Assembly: GCA_964467315.1 (NCBI GenBank)
Contig: CAYXSA010000001.1
Span: 1 to 64,000, forward strand
Source: JAAFIM01 sp964467315
GTDB lineage: Bacteria > Bacteroidota > Bacteroidia > Chitinophagales > Saprospiraceae
Direction: 5' to 3'
Length of the DNA: 64,000 nucleotides
Shown: piece after piece, positions 44,406 to 53,386 of the stretch
How the letters are laid out: each line of letters starts with the position of its first letter
How positions within the stretch are numbered: position 1 is the stretch's first letter
Made by a program: the position numbers and the translations under genes
The notes under the pieces: generated by a model
Database searches by the model: none
Told to the model about the DNA's origin: nothing
The model's input: only the letters and a program-made list of their open reading frames with translations

Positions 44406-47400
44406 TTAACTATGCGAATCTTTAGCCTTCGTTTCTGTTACTGCTTGCAACTTACCGTTGATTTCTTCGTTGCGGTTGATAACCTTCATCGTATAGAAAA
44501 CGGAAGAGCGCACGTTAGTTTCTTCGAGTGCGATGTAGGTGCGGTCGGATTTTATCCATTTGCTTACTTCGCTTTTCTTGTCGTTGCGGTCGCCGAAAAC
44601 GATAGCGCCTGTTGGGCAAGCCTGCTGGCAAGCGACTTTGATGTCTACATTGTCTTTGAGTTTGCGCCCTTCGACTTTCGCCTTCAGTTTGCCTTCTTGC
44701 AGACGTTGTACGCAGAAGCTACATTTTTCGATAACGCCGCGTGTACGCACCGTTACATCGGGGTTGAGCACCATACGCACGAGGTTATCGCTGTAGTATG
44801 CCAAGTATTCGCTGCCTGCTCTGCCGCGATTCATATCCACCTCATTGGCGGGGAACATATCGGCAGCCGTATAGTCCAGCCAGTTGAAACGGCGAACCTT
44901 GAAGGGGCAGTTGTTCGCGCAGTAACGCGTACCGATACAGCGGTTGTAGGTCATTTGGTTTAGACCTTCAGAGCTGTGGTTGGTAGCTGCTACGGGGCAA
45001 ACGTTTTCGCAAGGTGCATTGTCGCAGTGTTGGCACATCATCGGCATATAAGCCGCATTGGGCGTATCTTCAGCGCCATAAAAATAGCGGTCGATACGCA
45101 GCCAAGACATTTCGTGCCCTTTCGAGAACTCGAATTTACCAACTGTAGGTATGTTGTTTTCTGCTGTACAAGCTATGGTACAAGCACCGCAACCCGTACA
45201 AGCATTGAGGTCTACGGACATAGCCCAGTGATGACCTGCGCCGTATACATCTTTATAGTCAGGGTACAAGCCCTTGCTATTCAGATACTGGTATTCTTTG
45301 CGTTTCTCTTTCAGCTCATCGACGCTGGCTTTGAGGTCTTTCGCTGTCGTTTGGAAAAATACCGAACGGTCTGTAAGCGAACCCTGAAAACCTCTATGCC
45401 CCAATACTTGTTCGTCGACGTTGAACGGTTTTTTCGTGTGCTCGTCGTATTTGATTTTGCCTTCTTTGTCCGTTGTATTCAGACCATAAGTCTGATGCAA
45501 CTGCATCGTAGCAAACAGTGCATCACGCCCTGTTTTCGATGGTGCAGACGAAGCCGCGCTCAATTTGAAGTCTTTTACAGCAGGAAACAGGTTTTTGCCT
45601 ACGCCTATGCCTGCGGGGTTAGCTTTCGTGCGACCGTAGCCCAAACCTATGGAAATAGTGCCTTGCATCTGCCCAAATTGGCGTACAATCGGCAATTCGT
45701 AAGTCTGTCCGTTGATGGTTACACTGGCTAAGTCGCCGTCTACCATGCCTTCCATGACTTCGTAATCGTTATCGCCATTCCATTTGATAGGAACAGAGAT
45801 AACATTATCCCAAGCCGTGCGCGTAACAGGGTCGGACATTTCCAGCAGCCAAGGATTATCGGCATACTGACCGCTACCCATATTCACCGTTTCGTAGAAA
45901 GTTACTTCTATAGCTGCGGCGGCGGGTGCTGTGCTTGTGGCTTTGCTGGCTGCTGCCGACATATCTACGGCAAGCGGCTCGCTTGCCGCTGCTGCTGCAG
46001 TCAAGGTCGCAAAACCATCGTGCAAAGCATTCTCCCAAAAACTTTGTTTGGAAGCGTATTGGGTCTGGCGTGGGAAATAGTTCGTGAGCCAGTTATTTAC
46101 TAAGAAATCGTAGTAAGCGTTATCGCCTGCGGGCGCTTGGCTCGTCCAAGTAAGGAACGACAAACCAGCCGCGCGCGTCTTAAACAGCGGATTGATAGTA
46201 GGCTGTATAAGATAGTATAAACCGTCTTTAGGCTGTGCATCGCCCCAAGACTCCAAATAGTGGTGGTCGGGTGCTGCAAACTTACAAAGCGCTGCCGTTT
46301 CGTTGAGTGTGCCATTCATAGACACCGATACAGCAACTTTCTCTAAGCCCTTGCCAAACTCTGCCGCCAAACCTGCTACATCGAAAGCAGGATTTGCGTC
46401 TATAACGAAAACCGCATTGATCGCCCCCGCGTTCATCTCTTCGATGAGTTTCACAAGTGCTTTGTCATTGCCCTGACGTTGGAAAGAAACTCTATCCCAA
46501 GTTATCGTATTGCCATAAGCGCCCAGCATCTGATTGATACCAATGACCAGCGTTTGCAGAGCTTCATCGTTGATACCGCAGACCACCAAAGAGCCTTCGC
46601 CTTTGCGCGCCCAAAGTGATTCCGCTGTAGCGGCGATGCCTTTTTGTGCCTTTTCCCAAGCGAAAGCGCTGCCGCCGCCAGATACTGTAGGCTGTCCTGC
46701 TTTGCTTGCAATGGCGTTGTAGAGTGCCACGATGGCGCTCGCTTGCTCCGATGGTTTCAGGAGTACGCGGTTATCGGCATTGGAGCCAGTAAGCGACATA
46801 CCGCTTTCCCATTGTATATGCGTCGACATTTTTTGTGTCGCCGTTGCGATGTCTTTATCCGTGAGTTTGCGGTTTTTGACATAGTCTTTCGCGTACTCAA
46901 CGGGCGAAATCCAAGTGCCCAAAAAGTCGCATTCGATGCCTACGACGCATTTCGCCTTGTCAAAACGGTAGCTTGGTACGGCGCGTTTGCCAAAGGCTGC
47001 CGCATTTGCGTCAAGCATCGCCGACACCGAAAACGGGTCGTATTGCACATGTTGCGCATTGGGGAACACCTTTTGGAACTCCGCAATAGCCGCCTGTAAA
47101 GTCGGGCTGATGCTCGTATGCGATACGATACGCACCTGCGAACCAGCATTTAAGCCACCTACAACTGCCTTATCCAGCTCTTCCCAGCTCAGCGGCTCGG
47201 CTTTGCCGCCTGCGATTTTCGCCGCGCCGCCCAGACGATTGTGGTCGTACAAGCTCAATACGCTTGCTTGTGCACGCGCCGAAGTACCGCCGCCCGTGAT
47301 GGGGCATTGCGGATTGCCTTCTATTTTGATAGGGCGACCTTCGCGCGATTTTACCAAAGCGGAAATAAAATCTCCGCCTGTAGCAAAAGCTGATGCGTAA

Positions 47401-47678
47401 AAATTCGCCACACCAGGCACGATATTATCCTCTTTTATAACGTAGGGGATAGCCTTGCGCACGGGTATTTCGCAGCTCGCTATAGTAGCCGCACCCAAGC
47501 CGAAGCCCACATATTTGAGAAAATCGCGGCGCGTAGGAGCGCTTTGCTCCATCACATTTGCCGTTTCTTCTGCGCTATTTTCGTGCTGGAACTCTTGCCC
47601 CTGCATATTATTTGCGTTGGTGTCTTGCGTCAAATCTTCGACGCTTGTCCAAATCTTCGTTTCGTTCAGTTTGCCCAT
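44406..47678 (-). CDS. actB: Alternative complex III subunit ActB (molybdopterin/Fe-S)
   Basis: The 1090-residue protein fuses a molybdopterin-oxidoreductase-like domain (about residues 60-790; no cofactor-ligand Ser/Cys is obvious) with a C-terminal four-cluster ferredoxin domain. The cysteine blocks are CTGCGACTIACTAENN, CQHCDNAPCENVCPV, CIGTRYCANNCPF and CSFCVQRLQEGK with CQQACPTGA, for three [4Fe-4S] and one [3Fe-4S] cluster. The Tat-like motif TRRDFLKYVGFG (about residues 50-61) directs export. It takes electrons from quinol via ActC and passes them to ActA. Confidence 0.95.
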   Translation of the reverse strand: MGKLNETKIWTSVEDLTQDTNANNMQGQEFQHENSAEETANVMEQSAPTRRDFLKYVGFGLGAATIASCEIPVRKAIPYVIKEDNIVPGVANFYASAFATGGDFISALVKSREGRPIKIEGNPQCPITGGGTSARAQASVLSLYDHNRLGGAAKIAGGKAEPLSWEELDKAVVGGLNAGSQVRIVSHTSISPTLQAAIAEFQKVFPNAQHVQYDPFSVSAMLDANAAAFGKRAVPSYRFDKAKCVVGIECDFLGTWISPVEYAKDYVKNRKLTDKDIATATQKMSTHIQWESGMSLTGSNADNRVLLKPSEQASAIVALYNAIASKAGQPTVSGGGSAFAWEKAQKGIAATAESLWARKGEGSLVVCGINDEALQTLVIGINQMLGAYGNTITWDRVSFQRQGNDKALVKLIEEMNAGAINAVFVIDANPAFDVAGLAAEFGKGLEKVAVSVSMNGTLNETAALCKFAAPDHHYLESWGDAQPKDGLYYLIQPTINPLFKTRAAGLSFLTWTSQAPAGDNAYYDFLVNNWLTNYFPRQTQYASKQSFWENALHDGFATLTAAAAASEPLAVDMSAAASKATSTAPAAAAIEVTFYETVNMGSGQYADNPWLLEMSDPVTRTAWDNVISVPIKWNGDNDYEVMEGMVDGDLASVTINGQTYELPIVRQFGQMQGTISIGLGYGRTKANPAGIGVGKNLFPAVKDFKLSAASSAPSKTGRDALFATMQLHQTYGLNTTDKEGKIKYDEHTKKPFNVDEQVLGHRGFQGSLTDRSVFFQTTAKDLKASVDELKEKRKEYQYLNSKGLYPDYKDVYGAGHHWAMSVDLNACTGCGACTIACTAENNIPTVGKFEFSKGHEMSWLRIDRYFYGAEDTPNAAYMPMMCQHCDNAPCENVCPVAATNHSSEGLNQMTYNRCIGTRYCANNCPFKVRRFNWLDYTAADMFPANEVDMNRGRAGSEYLAYYSDNLVRMVLNPDVTVRTRGVIEKCSFCVQRLQEGKLKAKVEGRKLKDNVDIKVACQQACPTGAIVFGDRNDKKSEVSKWIKSDRTYIALEETNVRSSVFYTMKVINRNEEINGKLQAVTETKAKDSHS

Positions 47679-47764
47679 AATTGCGCTATGTCCTGCGATG
47701 AAAACCGCCTTTTTTCGGCTGCTTTCGCCTTTTTTATGGTGATATGGTCTGTTGTTATGGTCAA

Positions 47765-47926
47765 TTTTTTGGGCGTGCCCCGCGCCGCCGCCCGCGCCAA
47801 AGGGGCGCGGGACGGGGGCAGCCCTTTTGGCTGCCCCTATGCGGCGCGGGTCGGGCTATCCGCTACATCACACCTTGCGCAGCAAATGCTGCGCTTGCGG
47901 TGTGGTTTCGCTCCTATCCCTCACGC
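47765..47926 (+). repeat. Interspersed structured repeat, copy 21
   Basis: Complete copy with GGGGGCAGCCCTTTTGGCTG and CAGCAAATGCTG hairpins; lies between actA and actB. Confidence 0.9.
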
Positions 47927-47973
47927 GTTGCGCCCGCTTCGCGGTCGCTAAGGAACAATAAAGGGAGCCCGTC

Positions 47974-49413
47974 TTAGTAGTGGCATTTTTGGCATTCCAA
48001 ACCGCCGATTTCTTCTACTGTTACGCCTTTGCGTTTGTTCTCTTTGAGTTCTTTGTGGTATACTTCGTAAGAAGTGTAGCCTTCGCCTTTGTTGGCGTAG
48101 TAAGGATTATCGAAGTTGACCTTCGTTTGGCGGTGGCAGTTGACGCACCAGCCCATAGAAAGCGGCGAATGTTGTTTCACGACTTCCATTTCTTCTACCT
48201 TGCCGTGGCAGGTTTGGCATTCTTGTTTGCCTGCTACTACGTGCTGCGAGTGGTTGAAGTAAGCATGGTCGGGTAAGTTGTGGATACGAATCCACTCGAT
48301 AGGCTTGCCTAACATATGTTTGACGGCAGCCAATTGATTTTCGATAGCTTTTTCGGCATTCGTTTTAGCGCCGCCACCTTTGTTGATGTCAGCTTCCATC
48401 ATGCCTTCAAGGTATTTTCTATACTCAGCGATGCGCACGGAGTCGGCTGTACCTGCGGGGAAATAGTATTTATCGCGGGAAGTCGCATTCGGATTAAAGC
48501 CTGCTGAAGCATAGATTTTCAAAATCTCTGCTGTGCCATGTTCTGGGCCTTTTTTCACGACGGTGTGGCAGTTCATACAAGTATTGACAGCAGGTATAGA
48601 GCCGTGTTTGGAGCGGCGAGCGCCGTCGTGGCAATACTGGCAGTCGATTTTATGCTTGCCTGCGTGCAGTGCGTGCGAAAATTTAATGGGTTGCTCTGGG
48701 GCATAGCCTTGTTGGCGGCTAAGTCCGATAGCGTTGTTTACTGTAGTGTAACCACCCAAGATTATCAAACCGAAGACCGTCAGACGGACTACGGCAGGAC
48801 TGAAAAGTATACGCAGCACCGATTTGGGCGCTTCTACTGCTTCGCCTGTGCGTTGTTGTGCCAAGCGATTGAGTTGGTGCACATATCTGCCCAACATCGC
48901 TACACCACCCAACAAAGTAACAAACAGTATCCAAAGCGTGTAATTTGTACCTGTCTCTTTCTTAGCGCCGCCTTTTTTGTCGTCTGCGCCTGCTGTAGCT
49001 TTTTTCGCGTCGGCTGCCTCTTTGCTGTAGTCGCCATAAGTACCTTTGTTTTCAACGTACTCAAGCAGGTCGTCGATATCCTCTTTCTTTAGATTCGGAT
49101 AGGTATTCATTGGTGCATTGGCGTACTCCTTAAGTAGCGTTTCTACATAAGGAATGCCTTTGCCGCGCAAGGCTACGTTGTTGTTAATCCAAGCGTAGAT
49201 GTCTGCACCGCCGTCTTTCCAACGTTTTTTTGCACCGTACAAGGCAGGTCCAGTCGACTTGTCTTTCATATTGCCCGCATGGCAGGAGCCGCAACCGTTT
49301 TCCAAAAACAGTTGCATACCGCGCTTAGGGTCGGCAGCGCTGGCTTCAGCGCTGAAGAACCCTACGAGGAGCAGAGTCAAAAATAAATGATAGAGTAAAT
49401 TACGGTATGCCAT
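47974..49413 (-). CDS. actA: Alternative complex III subunit ActA (multiheme cytochrome c)
   Basis: The 479-residue exported protein has six c-type heme sites: CGSCH (about residue 40), CQYCH, CMNCH, CQTCH, CVNCH and CQKCH. The first sits in a separate N-terminal cytochrome domain (GMQLFLENGCGSCHAGN), the other five in the C-terminal part, as in the five-heme ActA of characterised complexes. Two hydrophobic segments (about 152-177 and 208-232) lie between. ActA collects electrons from ActB for ActE or the oxidase. It is the first gene of the operon, with its own promoter at 49482-49512. Confidence 0.93.
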   Translation of the reverse strand: MAYRNLLYHLFLTLLLVGFFSAEASAADPKRGMQLFLENGCGSCHAGNMKDKSTGPALYGAKKRWKDGGADIYAWINNNVALRGKGIPYVETLLKEYANAPMNTYPNLKKEDIDDLLEYVENKGTYGDYSKEAADAKKATAGADDKKGGAKKETGTNYTLWILFVTLLGGVAMLGRYVHQLNRLAQQRTGEAVEAPKSVLRILFSPAVVRLTVFGLIILGGYTTVNNAIGLSRQQGYAPEQPIKFSHALHAGKHKIDCQYCHDGARRSKHGSIPAVNTCMNCHTVVKKGPEHGTAEILKIYASAGFNPNATSRDKYYFPAGTADSVRIAEYRKYLEGMMEADINKGGGAKTNAEKAIENQLAAVKHMLGKPIEWIRIHNLPDHAYFNHSQHVVAGKQECQTCHGKVEEMEVVKQHSPLSMGWCVNCHRQTKVNFDNPYYANKGEGYTSYEVYHKELKENKRKGVTVEEIGGLECQKCHY

Positions 49414-49449
49414 AATTATAAGGTGTGTAGATTGTGTCGTGTGCCTTGT

Positions 49450-49470
49450 CCCCAGCCTTGTCGGTTGGGG
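49450..49470 (-). other. Hairpin in the actA leader
   Basis: CCCCAGCC and GGTTGGGG pair with one wobble around a 5-base loop, 37 bases before the actA start. No T-run. It could modulate the operon or be fortuitous. Confidence 0.35.
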
Positions 49471-49481
49471 CTATTTTGCGG

Positions 49482-49512
49482 CAAAGTTACAACGTTAAAT
49501 AGCTTTTCCAAA
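49482..49512 (-). promoter_or_regulatory. Promoter of the actABCDEF-cox operon
   Basis: On the minus strand TTTG, 19 bases, TAACTTTG; both boxes match the Bacteroidota consensus at the expected spacing, 69 bases before actA. It is the best candidate for driving the operon. Confidence 0.7.
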
Positions 49513-49737
49513 TACTTTGTTAAGTATTGACATTATTTAGATGTTTTCTAAATAGCCCCCCAAAGTATGCTGTTTTGGGCGTTTGCGGGCTGCTTTTTTT
49601 CGGACTTTTTTAGGTCGGTATGGCATTATTTCGCCCTTTTTTTGGTTTATCTCACCCGATACCTTAACAATTTGATAAGAAACGGCATAATTTTAAGGGA
49701 AAGCCTTCGTTCGTAGCAATAGCGCCCGAATGCGCTC

Positions 49738-49908
49738 GCGTGAGCGGGTGTAGGGGCGCGCCGCTTGCGGCGCGGTGTAGGGGCAGCCCTCGTGGCTGCC
49801 CCTATACTGAAACCCCGCAACACGCGACCGCCGCCCCCCGACGCGCGTAGCGCGATGGGGGCAGCCCGCGCAGCGGGCGGGGGGCAGGCGGCGGGCACGC
49901 AAAAAAAA
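49738..49908 (-). repeat. Interspersed structured repeat, copy 22 (degenerate)
   Basis: Minus-strand copy; ends GCGTGCCCGCC after an 8-base T-run and CGCTCACGC. It contains GGGGCAGCCACGAGGGCTGC and other GC hairpins, but the GGGCTAT block is altered. Its T-run end is 29 bases upstream of the methyltransferase gene. Apart from this and the actA promoter, 49414-49936 (523 bases) is AT-rich with nothing else I recognise. Confidence 0.7.
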
Positions 49909-49936
49909 TAAGCAATACTACCCACAAAATTAAAAA

Positions 49937-50737
49937 ATGACGGACTTCGACTATTTGGCGACCAATCGCGCGCTTTGGAATGCCAAAGTGGACATTCATT
50001 ATGCGAGTGAATTTTATGCAATGCCGCAATTTTTGCAGGGGCAGACCTCTTTGCGGCATATCGAATTGGGTTTATTGGGCGATTTGGCGGGCAAATCCGT
50101 TTTGCATTTGCAGTGTCATTTTGGGCAAGATACCCTGTCTTTGTTGCGGGCGGGCGCGCAGCGCGCTGTAGGAGTAGATTTATCTGACCGCGCCATAAAA
50201 CAAGCGGAAAAATTGGCGGAGTTATTAAATTTGCCTGCGGAGTTTATTTGCTGCGATTTATATAGTCTGCACGAGCATACGGAGGAACTTTTTGACTTGG
50301 TATTCACGAGCTACGGCACGACGACTTGGCTACCCGACCTCGACCAATGGGCGCAGACTATAGCGCGTCGTCTGAAAAAAGGCGGGCGTTTGCTTTTTGT
50401 AGACTTTCATCCTGTGGTTTGGATGTTTGACGATGATTTTACGCGTGTGGGCTACGACTATTTTAATACGGGCGCGATTGTGGAGGACACAACGGGCACC
50501 TATGCGCAGCCCGATGCACCGATAAAAGGCAAGTATGTGGGCTGGAATCATAGCGTGAGCGAGACGCTCAACGCCTTGCTAAAAGTGGGCTTGCGCATAG
50601 AATATATGCAGGAATACGATTATTCTCCTTATACTTGTTTTAAGCATTTGCGCAAAGACGGCGAAGAGCAGTATCGCATTGAGCATTTGCAGCACCGTAT
50701 ACCGATGACTTGGGCGCTCAGTGCGTGGAAAGACTAA
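49937..50737 (+). CDS. Class I SAM-dependent methyltransferase
   Basis: The 266-residue protein has the class I methyltransferase core: motif I VLHLQCHFGQDTLSLLRAG, the acidic VGVDLSD, and SYGTTTWLPDLDQW after motif IV. The HLQCHFGQDT variant instead of the usual GCGxG is typical of a small-molecule methyltransferase branch. The substrate is unknown. The start is 28 bases after repeat copy 22. The gene at 50772 follows 34 bases later. Confidence 0.88.
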   Translation: MTDFDYLATNRALWNAKVDIHYASEFYAMPQFLQGQTSLRHIELGLLGDLAGKSVLHLQCHFGQDTLSLLRAGAQRAVGVDLSDRAIKQAEKLAELLNLPAEFICCDLYSLHEHTEELFDLVFTSYGTTTWLPDLDQWAQTIARRLKKGGRLLFVDFHPVVWMFDDDFTRVGYDYFNTGAIVEDTTGTYAQPDAPIKGKYVGWNHSVSETLNALLKVGLRIEYMQEYDYSPYTCFKHLRKDGEEQYRIEHLQHRIPMTWALSAWKD

Positions 50738-50771
50738 GAAGCTGTTTGCCCCCCTCCCCCACCCTCTCGAC

Positions 50772-51587
50772 ATGAATACCACAGAAGACCGAGCGCCTGC
50801 GCTACCGCGAAAATTTAGCCTTTGGCAATGGCTGCATACGATTTATCCGACGCTTTCTATTTTGAGTTTCGCGTTTTTCGGGTTTTTCCTTCTTTTGAGC
50901 AGTCGGGCTTATGTGGATTGTAGTTGTGCGGACTGGCTGCCGACGGAGGGCATTTATTCGCATTCGACCTTCAGCAAAGGCAGCAAAGGCGGCGGCACGA
51001 CGCATCACCACTACACTTACGAAGTGGGCGGGCAGCAGTATAAAGTCCAAACGACCAACTTAGAAGAGATGGCAGGGGGGGCAAAATTTGAGGTCTTGTA
51101 TATCGCTGCGCGTCCGTATATCGCACGCCCAGCGGAGCAGGGTTGTTTTAGTTTTTCGCTTATGCCCTTGTCTTTGGGTTTGGCGGCGGTGCTGCTTTTG
51201 TTTATTTTTGTGTTGCCCGAATTTTTTGCTTGGCGGCGTTTGTTGCGATTTGGTATTTTGGCGAAAGCGCAGCGCATCAGCATCGCAGACAGCCCTAAAG
51301 CAGGCAACAAACAGGTAGAATTTGAGTTTGTAGCCGATAAAAAGTACATTCTTAGCCGCACGATGAGCCAATTTGAAATAGATAAAATCGGCGAAGGATT
51401 GCTGATTATCTACCTTCCTGAAGCGCCCCATAAAGCGAAACTCGCGCGAGAAGTCGCCAAATTATCGCCCGCTGGCGAGCTGATTTTATCGCCGCATTGG
51501 CTGGTTACTATGTTTTGGCTGCTTTCGCTGGGGCTTATCGGCTTTGCGCTGCTGATGCCGCTGGATTGGTTTTATTGGAATTTGTAA
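50772..51587 (+). CDS. DUF3592-like membrane protein
   Basis: I choose the ATG at 50772 (MNTTEDRAPALPRKFS), giving 271 residues; an earlier start overlaps the methyltransferase. There are four transmembrane helices (about 25-48, 130-152, and two at the C-terminus, 240-262). A soluble part (YEVGGQQYKVQTTNLEEM, LYIAARPYIARPAEQG) between the first two, and another (FEFVADKKYILSRTMSQFE) after, resemble DUF3592 proteins. No enzymatic motif. Likely co-transcribed with the methyltransferase. Confidence 0.7.
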   Translation: MNTTEDRAPALPRKFSLWQWLHTIYPTLSILSFAFFGFFLLLSSRAYVDCSCADWLPTEGIYSHSTFSKGSKGGGTTHHHYTYEVGGQQYKVQTTNLEEMAGGAKFEVLYIAARPYIARPAEQGCFSFSLMPLSLGLAAVLLLFIFVLPEFFAWRRLLRFGILAKAQRISIADSPKAGNKQVEFEFVADKKYILSRTMSQFEIDKIGEGLLIIYLPEAPHKAKLAREVAKLSPAGELILSPHWLVTMFWLLSLGLIGFALLMPLDWFYWNL

Positions 51588-51623
51588 CCCCCCCCATCAA
51601 CAAAGCCAACCTTGTGCTAACAT

Positions 51624-52238
51624 TTAAGCATATTGTATAGGCGCATCTTCAAAATAGTATTCGGGCGAATGTACTATATCAATAGGATTGTTGTAAAGCA
51701 AAAAACCATGTACATTCGGCGGCAATAAAACCGTCGGCTGAGGCTGTTTCTTTGCCTCATCGCGTAATTTCATCAACAAACGTCCCAGCGCATTTATGCC
51801 TACAAGTTCGCCGTTGCCTTGATCAAGTGCCCCCCAAACAGCATCTTGATTTGAATATTCCACTATAGGCAAATCCTCCGTTTCGAGAAGAAGTCGACTA
51901 AACAAAGCATAATTTTGTAGCAGTTTGACCCTCAAACACCAGTCCATTATTAGAAACTTTATTCCTTTTGTATCCCAATCTTGCCGAACGTATTGCGGGT
52001 ATTTTCGGCTAATTTCTTTGGCAAGCTTTGGGCTTTTTTGTTCAATTATTTCTTGTTGAATTTCTGGAAATAACGGAAATTTACACGCTTGATAAAGCGC
52101 CTCACTTGTGCGGATATTGTTGTTGTTGACAAACAACGGAAAGCCTGCCGCCATATTGGACAAGCCTCCAAATGGTTCTTTTGTTTTTGCAAAAACAATA
52201 GAATCAGTTTTTTTATAGCTCCGTATTGAGGTATTCAT
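51624..52238 (-). CDS. NADAR domain protein
   Basis: The 204-residue protein has the NADAR fold signatures: FGGLSNMAAGFPLFV, TSEALYQACKFPLF with the catalytic Glu, KGIKFLIMDWCLRVKLLQN, WGALDQGNGELVGINALGRLL. NADAR enzymes are N-glycosidases; characterised members remove ADP-ribose from guanine or cleave riboflavin-pathway intermediates, and some occur in conflict loci. It lies 14 bases downstream of the PRTase-CE gene, so the two form an operon. A role as the antitoxin or partner of that gene is inference. Confidence 0.85.
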   Translation of the reverse strand: MNTSIRSYKKTDSIVFAKTKEPFGGLSNMAAGFPLFVNNNNIRTSEALYQACKFPLFPEIQQEIIEQKSPKLAKEISRKYPQYVRQDWDTKGIKFLIMDWCLRVKLLQNYALFSRLLLETEDLPIVEYSNQDAVWGALDQGNGELVGINALGRLLMKLRDEAKKQPQPTVLLPPNVHGFLLYNNPIDIVHSPEYYFEDAPIQYA

Positions 52239-52252
52239 AACTTGGATAAATT

Positions 52253-53307
52253 TTACTGGCTGTTGCCGCGATTAAACAAAGGAAATAAAGGTTTCCAATT
52301 ATGTCCACTTACATTCCACCAGAAGACAAGCGGCGCGTTATTGGGTATATTTCGCCAAGTAAAAAAATGTGTTCCCAATCCAAATGTCTTATAATCAGGG
52401 TAAATAAGCCCCAAGGGTCGGATGTTTGTTTGGTTTTTAGGTTCCCGTATATTGCTAATAATTTCAATTCCCTTTTCTAAAAGAATTTGCTCATAGCGAT
52501 TTCTATTTTCTGGGCTGGAAAAAAGGTTTCTTCCTTGGGGCTTCCTGCAGGTCTAAAAGCAAATTTTTCATGCTTATTTGCAGCAAGCGAAGCGAAATAC
52601 TTTAGCGCTGTTGGAGAAAGAAAATTTTTTATCGGAATGGCAGCATTTAGTCGTTGTTCAGCTTCGCCCAGATTATTTTCGACAAATACATTACTCACAA
52701 ACTTTAACCTACTATTCGTTTTTTCTCCAAGTTTTTTAGCTATTTCATATCGCAGCAATGCAAGCGCCCATGTGTGAACGGTAAAGAAACAAGCTACAAA
52801 TTTTATACTCTTTTTGTCTATTTCTTTAGCATTTTTTTTATCATCTTTAAACAACCAACCTTGAATTATATCCCTTCTAAATGTTCCTCCAGAAGCCAAC
52901 AAGTCATCAAAATAAACAAAATTTTTCTTCGGAAATTCTAAATAATCCCTGTACGTTTTGTGCCCTTTTTCAAGCAAAACTTCCTCCAACAAACCTAAAA
53001 TAGCCTTTTGACTTTTATGCTCGTCTTGTGTATCAAAAAAATAAGTATCTTCTAAAAAACTACCCACATCTTTATAGTCAAACTTTTTATACAAGGAATT
53101 TAAATTGCTCTTGACATAACTTTTAGCTTGTGCTTTTGAAATATACGTTTGCGGCAAAATATGCGCAAGTTCCGACAAAATAAAATCTGCATCTTCTCCA
53201 AATTGAAGCGCCCATTCTTCTATATCATTTGCAGATAACGCTACGCCATCGTGCTTGCGATAGTCCTCTATAATAGACAAAATTTTTGTAATATTCGATG
53301 GGTTCAT
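52253..53307 (-). CDS. PRTase-CE-like protein, interrupted by a one-base frameshift
   Basis: The full frame, restored by one extra T in the coding-strand T6 run at about 52519-52524, is 351 residues. As read, it stops at 52477 (276 residues). Residues about 125-140 (FVYFDDLLASGGTF) form the PRPP-binding motif of the phosphoribosyltransferase fold. The last part, recovered only across the frameshift, reads EQILLEKGIEIISNIREP, GLIYPDYKTFGLGTHFF, NIPNNAPLVFWWNVSGHNW and KPLFPLFNRG, a C-terminus typical of PRTase-CE proteins of bacterial conflict systems. There is no signal peptide. It is followed after 14 bases by the NADAR gene and has a TATATTTG box upstream. Either the locus is damaged or the run was miscalled. 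Confidence 0.75.
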
Positions 53308-53336
53308 TTTTTTACCTTATTTGCATAAAATAGCCA

Positions 53337-53344
53337 CAAATATA
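53337..53344 (-). promoter_or_regulatory. -7 box of the PRTase-CE/NADAR operon
   Basis: TATATTTG on the minus strand, 30 bases before the start codon; no TTG at -33. Confidence 0.5.
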
Positions 53345-53386
53345 CCGTTTTTTTTGCTAAAAATCATAAAATTTACTCATCGCACC

